64,000 nucleotides of DNA from Armillaria gallica (taxonomy: Eukaryota > Basidiomycota > Agaricomycetes > Agaricales > Physalacriaceae): assembly GCA_037576215.1 (NCBI GenBank), contig JBANDB010000011.1:434001-498000 (forward strand), in the 5' to 3' direction. The translations under genes and the position numbers were made by a program. Below, in pieces: positions 58,295 through 64,000 of this stretch; within the stretch, counting starts at the first letter, position 1; the number at the start of each line of letters is the position of its first letter. The notes below the pieces were generated by a model. It did no database searches. It was not told the DNA's origin and saw nothing but the letters and a program-made list of their open reading frames with translations.

Positions 58295-61200
58295 TGAAAG
58301 TACATTGCGTTTCTTGAGTCCGTCTCTAGCGCGGCAGAATTAATAGCAATACTAGTGGGCAGACTGAAGTTTCCTAAAGAGCAAGACACGTTCATCAAGT
58401 CTGACCTGATGCTGGATTTTCTGCAGGGCCAGAGTAAGAAAGATGTCACCTGGACTGTTATCAGATGTGTCGAGAAATTCGACGTTAGGTACCCACCCGC
58501 TTGCCCTCCTGCCGAGGTGACCAAGTTTTTGGCTGATCGTGCTGTCGTAAGTCGAAAGTCTTCAAACAGGTCATGTTGATTTTAATGTTGTGCTAGGCCA
58601 TCAAAACGCGAATGTATAACATCAAGGGCAATCTCTTGCGGGACGCCCCTGGATCACATCGGAAGTCCCAAAAAGCTACGGTAGCCCCTAGGGGTAGTCG
58701 CCGGTTAACTATGACCGAACTGTATTACCGCAAGATTCATGCTGAACCTTCCTTTATCCGCACAATTGAGGTGGAAAAGGAGCGAATGCAAACAGTTTCG
58801 GACATATCAACCAGCGGAACAAGTGGCGCAGCAGAGGAAGATAGTAGTTGCACTGAAGCAAGCATCCAGAAGGATGTTTCCACTGAGGATGTGCCTACGG
58901 ATAAGGAAACGACAAGCAAGGATGGCTCTGATAAGCCCATGCCCAGGGAAACTCTGCCAAAGAAGAAGACTGCCCAGGAGAGTGGACAGGACCTTCAACT
59001 CAGACGAAAGTTAGCGAAGCAGTGGCTATTGCAGGCTCCAGAGGAGGTCCAGCTCGAGATCCAGCAATTAGCCAAGGAGGACTCTGAATGAAAGGTGAAG
59101 GTACCGGAAGCCGGGAGTCCAGAAGCGATTCAGCGGTAAGTTCATGTGCCTGCGATATCAGTATTGCTGACATTTCCTTTCTCAGTGCGCTTGCTTTGAT
59201 CGAGAGGTTGATGCAGGAAATTAGTGCTGTTGCCAAGAGTGCTGACTGGGTGTGTTATATTCGTGCGGGTGGCCTGATTCCCAGTGAATTTTCCCCTCGA
59301 ACTGTTTGGTAAGTCAGCTGTGTATCTCTCTCACTGTACTTACTGAAGAGCCGATACGCGATTTTTAGCTTGAATGTTGGCACAACTGAGGCTGGAGAAA
59401 TGTGGGGACAGCATTACAAAGATTATGAGAACCACGTGACTGAGCCTTTTGCGCAATTTCTTTGTTCCACTTTTCGTAAGTTCCTTTCTTGTTCCTTCAC
59501 TTCGTCTGAACTGTTTCTCATCACTTTTGCAGCCGAGGAAAAATGTCAAGCATTCCAAGAGAAAATGGCCTCATTCCATGGCAAGATTGACGAAAAACAT
59601 CTTGACAATTCAACAGTGGATATTGGTTTGGATAGGGCGATAATTGCTGGCTTGGAAGAAGGATTGGCAATGGCACCAGGAAGGGCGACTGAGGTGTCTG
59701 CATGTACAAGCAGAGTTGGGGACAGTTCAAAGCTGGCGGCGACGGATAAAGCACAGGAACACCAGGAAGACGATCCTTCATGTACGTCTATTGTAAATTC
59801 TTTGCGGTTATTTCTCATCGCGATTATTTAGTGAGACACCCAAGTCGCTGGACAAGGAGACACAAGCAAAGAACTGGCACTATTATATCAGACGATGAAG
59901 ATTTCCAAAATTTCGATCTCCCCACTACGAGCCTGAGTGCTATCACGGAATCACCGCCTGTCGAACGCATTACTCACAATGATGCCAATATATCAACCTC
60001 GAGTCTGTGTGCTGCAAGACACAAGCGAAGAACTGGTGTCGTTATGTCAGACGATGAAGATTTCGATGACTTCAATCTCCCCACTATGAATGCTATCATG
60101 GAGCGACAGCCTGTCAAGCGTGTTACTCGCGATGACACCAATACACCAACCTTGAGTCCGCGTGCCGCCATGGTATCGACAGTTCCTCTCGTGCCCACAG
60201 CCAGTGCATTCCCCACTACCGGCATCGCTAGAATGAGTACGACTATTCCAGCACCCATATCCCTTACTACCGGCATCATTAGCACAACGGCAGCAGCATC
60301 CCTGATCCCGGGACCAGAGAGGAACTCGGTGGTCATGGCGACAGCAGCCTCGTCAACGAGTCAGCCCATGCTCATATCGAGAGAGGCGTTGTTGCCGTTG
60401 GGGCCGCAGACAGCGGGGACATCGGGTTTGTCACAGCTCGACAAGCTCTTGGGTCTCGATGAAATGACCCATTTTCAGCCATTCTCAGGAGACTCCTTGT
60501 TGTGGGTTGCACTGGATTTCAATTTCCAGTCGACAGACCCAAACTTCCTGGATCTTGAACTGTCCTGCATGGATTCCTCAGAACAAGATATCGATCCCTC
60601 ACAGCCAGGCTACAATATTCCCATTGTTCCTTCTGACACAGGCCAGTCGGGTCTTGATGCTGAAGATGAGATGACAGATTGGCTCACAAAGTGGATGCAA
60701 GCTCAGTCATTCGCAGCAGTTCCTGAGGAGCAGGATGGAGCACATTCTGATCGCAATATCGGGGTGCCTTCAATAATGACTGGAGGTGTTACTTTGACTA
60801 GTCAGTCTGGCTCAACTGCTTTGGAGGATGCGCCTTCAGAGGATCCATTGGGGGATGCACCATTGGATGCAGCAGAGGAAGATGTGCCGGTTATCAACAC
60901 GGAAGAGGAAACACCTCAAGGCTCATCTGGCACAAACAAGGAAAATGTCCGACCGACTCGGGGATGTAGACTGCTAGTGGGGCGAGACCTGGGGGGTGAC
61001 GCAGTGGAGGCTGAGATCGTGTTGCTCTTGCTTGACTTGGGTGAAGATTATCTGTGATGTGTGTCCAAGTGGAAAGAATTTGAGATGTGTACTACTGTTT
61101 CTGAGGTAAGCTATGCGTCAATCTTCATGGACGAGACTGATGAATACAATAGGGTCGTTTACCTCCTTCCGAACGTCCATCTGCCATATCGGCTCTCCTC

Positions 61201-61608
61201 AAAAAGAAACTTCGGGCAGCGCTCCCTGATCTTCCGAAGTCGAACGAAAAGGTTCTCATCAGCGAAACCTTGCATTGGTGGAATTCGGTTCAGCCAGAGT
61301 GGAGACGATCTTCGCCCTTGTCGTCCACTGGGCAGCTTCCCATTGCTAACTTCAAAGGTGATCTTGGGAAGCTCCGAAAGAAGGGGAAGAGTGGTATGGT
61401 GCAGATTTTGTACCTCATTCAATGGTGGGGAGCATTGGTGAAGGAGTCAGGTCATGACACTGTCCTCTGGCATGCATTCATTGCAGACGTCACATCGTGT
61501 TTCGTTGCCATGCTGGAGGGTAATTACACCCCTGATACGTCCGGACCAAAGTGCCAAAATGAGAAGGATGAGAGGGTCGATAGTTGTACCAAGCGCATCC
61601 ATACTTAG
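58295..61608 (+). pseudogene. Cargo gene 6 of element B, large protein with one in-frame TGA
   Basis: First exon from about 58295 (ALIAILVG-type helix, then FPKEQDTFIKSDLMLDFLQG) to 58548; the initiator was not identified. Later exons: AIKTRMYNIKGNLLRDAPGS to 59091 with an acidic Ser/Thr/Lys-rich part; LNVGTTEAGEMWGQHYKDYE; CQAFQEKMASFHGKIDEKHL; then a long low-complexity Thr/Ala/Ser exon with a duplicated segment (RRTG(T/V)(I/V)(I/M)SDDEDF). GTNKENVRPTRG precedes the conserved end. A TGA at 61055-61057 falls between LDLGEDYL and CVSKWKEFEM, where element A gene 6 reads through (DLGSDWQECISQWYEFE). The C-terminal domain has LHWWNSVQPEWRR, GMVQILYLIQWWG and WHAFIADVTSCF, ending at 61608. Same order as 17750-20610. 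Confidence 0.65.
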
Positions 61609-61886
61609 TATAAGGTTCACTTGTCATTGTTTCTTTTCTTCTATTTCTCATGTTTGTTTTACATTATGAATATATTGTCTACATGTTGATACCCCCAACC
61701 TGAAAAGTGGAATCTGTTTGCGGCTTAAGCTTAAGCATTGAACCATGATTCAGTTTTATTCACTGATTCACACCACTGATCTAATTCATTTTGCTCACTA
61801 ATTCATTTTGTAATTCATTTTGCACGCTAATTCATTTCGTTCATTAATTCATTTCGGTTACTAATTCATTTCACTCAAGAGATTCA
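61609..61886. repeat. Element B block of AATTCATTT half-site repeats
   Basis: Between about 61775 and 61880, CTAATTCATTT(T/C)G recurs six times at 15-22 bp spacing. These are half sites of the element B palindrome in tandem. No gene seen. Confidence 0.65.
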
Positions 61887-62879
61887 CTACATTGGACTTT
61901 GGCACAAGAACTCAATGAATTGCAAACAAATGACAACAATACATGTACTACCAACCCATTCAAAGATTTCAAGATGACTGTAAACGCACATTGAGATAGT
62001 CACAATCGAGCACTGATTGTAATTGCTTACCTGTGCAATGCGTGACGAAACACAAGGCTTCTTTGAAGAAGGCTCCTCTCCGCTGTCATCGACGCTCGCA
62101 GACCTACTCCGCTTGGAACCTAGATTAGAGGTCATGGAGTGGTGTGAATCGAGGTGGCGTGAAGAATTTTAGGTGCAACTTCCGGCTGCAACACTGATGA
62201 AGAGATAGGAGGTGTAGAAATCTTCACCTGTAATGATGGAGAACAAGGACTTGTATTCCCATCGTCAACTGGAACCTTGAGCATAATCTGCGGCTGTGAT
62301 GCCAATGAAGAAATAGGACATGTAGACCTGTCGCCAACCTAGTATGATACAATGGTATTAGTCTAAGAAGCAGATGAAAATATATTTTACAAACGTCATC
62401 CTCGTTGGTGGGGGCTCCCAATGGTGTTTCTATTGACAACTGATCCATTGCGGAATTCCCTCCTGGCCTCTTGACCAGCGTCTTGGGCGTGACGAGTGAT
62501 GAATCTGCTGAACCTGGCAGAGGTGATGCTGATGTGGGTGGGGCTGGGGCTGAGGCTGGTAATGAGCTCGTAGTGGTGACGTGGTTGTTGTGAACGCGTA
62601 GCATGAGATGAGCGAGGCTCTACAATGTATTTAAGGTCAGTTCCACACACAGCAAGAGAGAGTTGGACTCACAGCAAGCGCACTGCGCTTCCACGCACGG
62701 ACTGAGCCCAAATCCTTTGGATCATCTGGAACACCAAGAGAGCACTGGAAACGATCATGATAGGCAACAAATAGCCCATGCAAATATGCGTCCAGGGAAA
62801 ATTTTCCATGCTGGAGGACTCTTTGGTATGTCGGTATGAAAGGCTGAGCCCATGTTTCTTGTAGAGCCTGGTTGTTCAT
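61887..62879 (-). CDS. Element B gene, unknown function, nuclear-type tail
   Basis: Starts at ATG 62879 (MNNQALQETWAQPFIPTYQR) with LDAYLHGLFVAYHDRFQC and VRAWKRSAL. After an intron the next exon has a Pro/Ser/Thr-rich stretch (TTSSLPASAPAPPTSASPLP) and LSIETPLGAPTNEDD. A further exon has STPPISSSVLQPEVAPKI. The last visible frame has GSKRSRSASVDDSGEEPSSK, which looks like a nuclear localisation and phosphorylation segment. Exon joining is approximate. No counterpart was seen in element A. Confidence 0.4.
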
Positions 62880-62959
62880 GATGGTGGAAGTAGAAAGACT
62901 TGTTGATCGGGCGTGGTGACTCCATTTGTACATGAATAAAATCGAAGCATAAAATTCAA

Positions 62960-63403
62960 GTTGCATGAATTACCTGGGGACAATAAACGACACAAAATTC
63001 AAATAGGTATCTCAATTCCGTGGCTACTTGCTAGGATTGTAAGGGGCGATCATAGACCAAAATCTTTTGCACTGCTCAGGACTCCATTTCGCTGCCGCTC
63101 TCCAAGTACATTCGCATTGTTCTCCACTACACTGCAGTCCAAATCGATTATTTTCGGTCAAGTAGTAAGGAACCTTGATGCCCGCCAGTGGGCAGGATCT
63201 GAAAACCCGTTTAAGTACTTGAGATGAACCATCGGACATGAGACACACCTAGTACTTTCGGAACCTTGAATGACACTGTCTTGCGCCAACAATGGTACTT
63301 TTGCTGGGCCAGCACTGCATATATTATAAGCAAAAATGAAATAAAATGTTATCTGAGGCCAGTACCAACCTGATGCCTGAGCTTGTTTCGGATGACGGTG
63401 AGG
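62960..63403 (-). CDS. Small cargo gene 7 of element B, cysteine-containing
   Basis: ATG at about 63403 (MSSPSSETSSGI). A 65-bp intron joins it to AGPAKVPLLAQDSVIQGSES, and a second intron joins it to SCPLAGIKVPYYLTENNRFG, LQCSGEQCECTWRAAAKW and QCKRFWSMIAPYNPSK, ending near 63030. The product is about 92 residues. The C-x4-C-x-C cluster suggests metal binding. It occupies the place where element A has a frame with PY....RRDIRFQ...ERFWSIV (21143-21470). Phases of both introns are consistent. No family known to me. Confidence 0.5.
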
Positions 63404-63499
63404 ACATGGATGCGGATATGCAATAAGGGTCAAATGTGTGAGCAGGAGTGGAAAGGAATGGATAGAAAAGGGGAGCGATTGCGGAACCAGGCGGGCTTT

Positions 63500-63660
63500 T
63501 ACGATGAATAGATTTTGAGGTACATATCAGAAGTGCCTGAAGATGAATAACAATGAATAAATTCATCCAGTCACGATGAATAAATTCATTTGCGACGATT
63601 AAGCGGCATGAAGATGAATAAGTACATACGATCTTCAATTCATCGATAGTACTGATGGAA
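63500..63660. repeat. Rightmost element B palindromes in the window
   Basis: GAATAAATTCATCC (about 63552) and GATGAATAAATTCATTT (about 63573), with further half sites to about 63645. They show that element B extends at least this far right. The rest to 64000 holds no supported gene. Confidence 0.6.
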
Positions 63661-64000
63661 ACCCAGATGACGACAAAGAATGTCCCAGTTCGCAGTGGTT
63701 CCAGTGTCCTGAAGACGATATGTGGGCCGTGAGCGTGTAAGAAAGCACATATCAACAAACAACTGCCAAGCAAGGTCAAAGCAAGATGGAGCAGGGAGGC
63801 GAAGTGGGGGGAAGGAACACACAGAAAAACATATGTGAGGAAATGTAGAAAACATATGCGAGGAAAATGGGGGTGCAGCTCAGGAGGTACAGCCACAGAG
63901 GTACAAACCGATCACAGGAATCCGGAGAGAATCAGTGGGAGAATATTGATCCTGATATAAGAAAGGAACAGTGTATTTATAGCCCAAGAGTCGGGAGGCA

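Larger units (their letters stand above)
39030..64000. mobile_element. Element B: second KDZ-type transposon with collinear cargo (partial)
   Basis: From left to right: KDZ transposase (-), a short unknown gene (+), an unknown gene (+), RING-like gene (-), small gene (+), gene 3 (-), possible gene 4a (-), gene 4b (+), gene 5 (-), gene 6 (+), a further minus-strand gene, and small gene 7 (-). The shared genes occur in the same order as in element A. Noncoding parts from about 44650 to 63640 carry GATGAAT(T/A)(A/T)ATTCAT-type palindromes instead of TTGTATACAA. Two LTR-like insertions (41882-43747 and 49380-51371) have landed in it. The right end is beyond the window; the left end was not found. 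Confidence 0.7.

Noticed and set aside
61055..61057. Programmed stop readthrough or selenocysteine in element B gene 6
   Set aside because: The same CGA-to-TGA pattern occurs in many unrelated frames in the window, so deamination decay is simpler.

Overview
The window looks like basidiomycete (Agaricomycetes-type) fungal DNA. The reasons are many 45-60 bp GT-AG introns, KDZ-family transposases with a CxC2-type cysteine cluster, a basidiomycete-style HET gene, a DUF6534-type multi-pass membrane gene and a Ty1/copia element. No searches could be run, so family names rest on motifs read by eye. It is a repeat-rich, gene-poor region dominated by nested mobile elements.

Layout. 1-1621: 5' part of a hAT-type element (N-terminal transposase exons on the minus strand, terminal repeat ending at 1621) inserted into the gag of a decayed Ty1/copia element. 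1622-5506: copia gag-pol. 5507-22527: a 17.0 kb DNA transposon ('element A') inserted in the copia RNase H region, flanked by 8-bp target duplications that differ only by CpG-type transitions. 22528-22976: the rest of the copia ORF and its 3' LTR. 25215-28415: a HET-domain gene split by a 1.4 kb solo-LTR-like insertion. 28416-34990: mostly unassigned, with LTR-like noncoding sequence near 29.0-30.7 kb. 35081-36833: DUF6534-type gene. 39030-64000: a second element ('element B') of the same kind, whose right end lies outside the window and whose left end was not found. B is itself invaded by two solo-LTR-like elements.

The main discovery is that A and B are collinear. Both carry, in order, a CxC2-type KDZ transposase (-), a RING-like zinc protein (-), gene 3 (-), possibly gene 4a, gene 4b with a basic arginine-rich segment (+), gene 5 with a CxxC motif and an RNase HI N-terminal/viroplasmin-like segment (-), a long gene 6 (+), and possibly a small gene 7 (-). 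This is a conserved cargo module travelling with a KDZ transposase.

Each element also carries its own short palindrome, scattered only in noncoding DNA. In A it is TTGTATACAA (20 exact copies plus variants, none noticed outside A; the outermost copies lie 17-18 bp from the two ends). In B it is GATGAATTAATTCATC-like, at about 44.6-63.6 kb. This element-specific motif usage resembles plant VANDAL transposons and their VANC anti-silencing proteins, and suggests that an element-encoded protein reads the motif.

Most premature stops (in copia, the A transposase, the A RING-like gene, and B genes 5 and 6) are TGA where CGA would be expected, consistent with deamination of methylated CpG. Both elements are therefore probably silenced relics, with excellent residual synteny.
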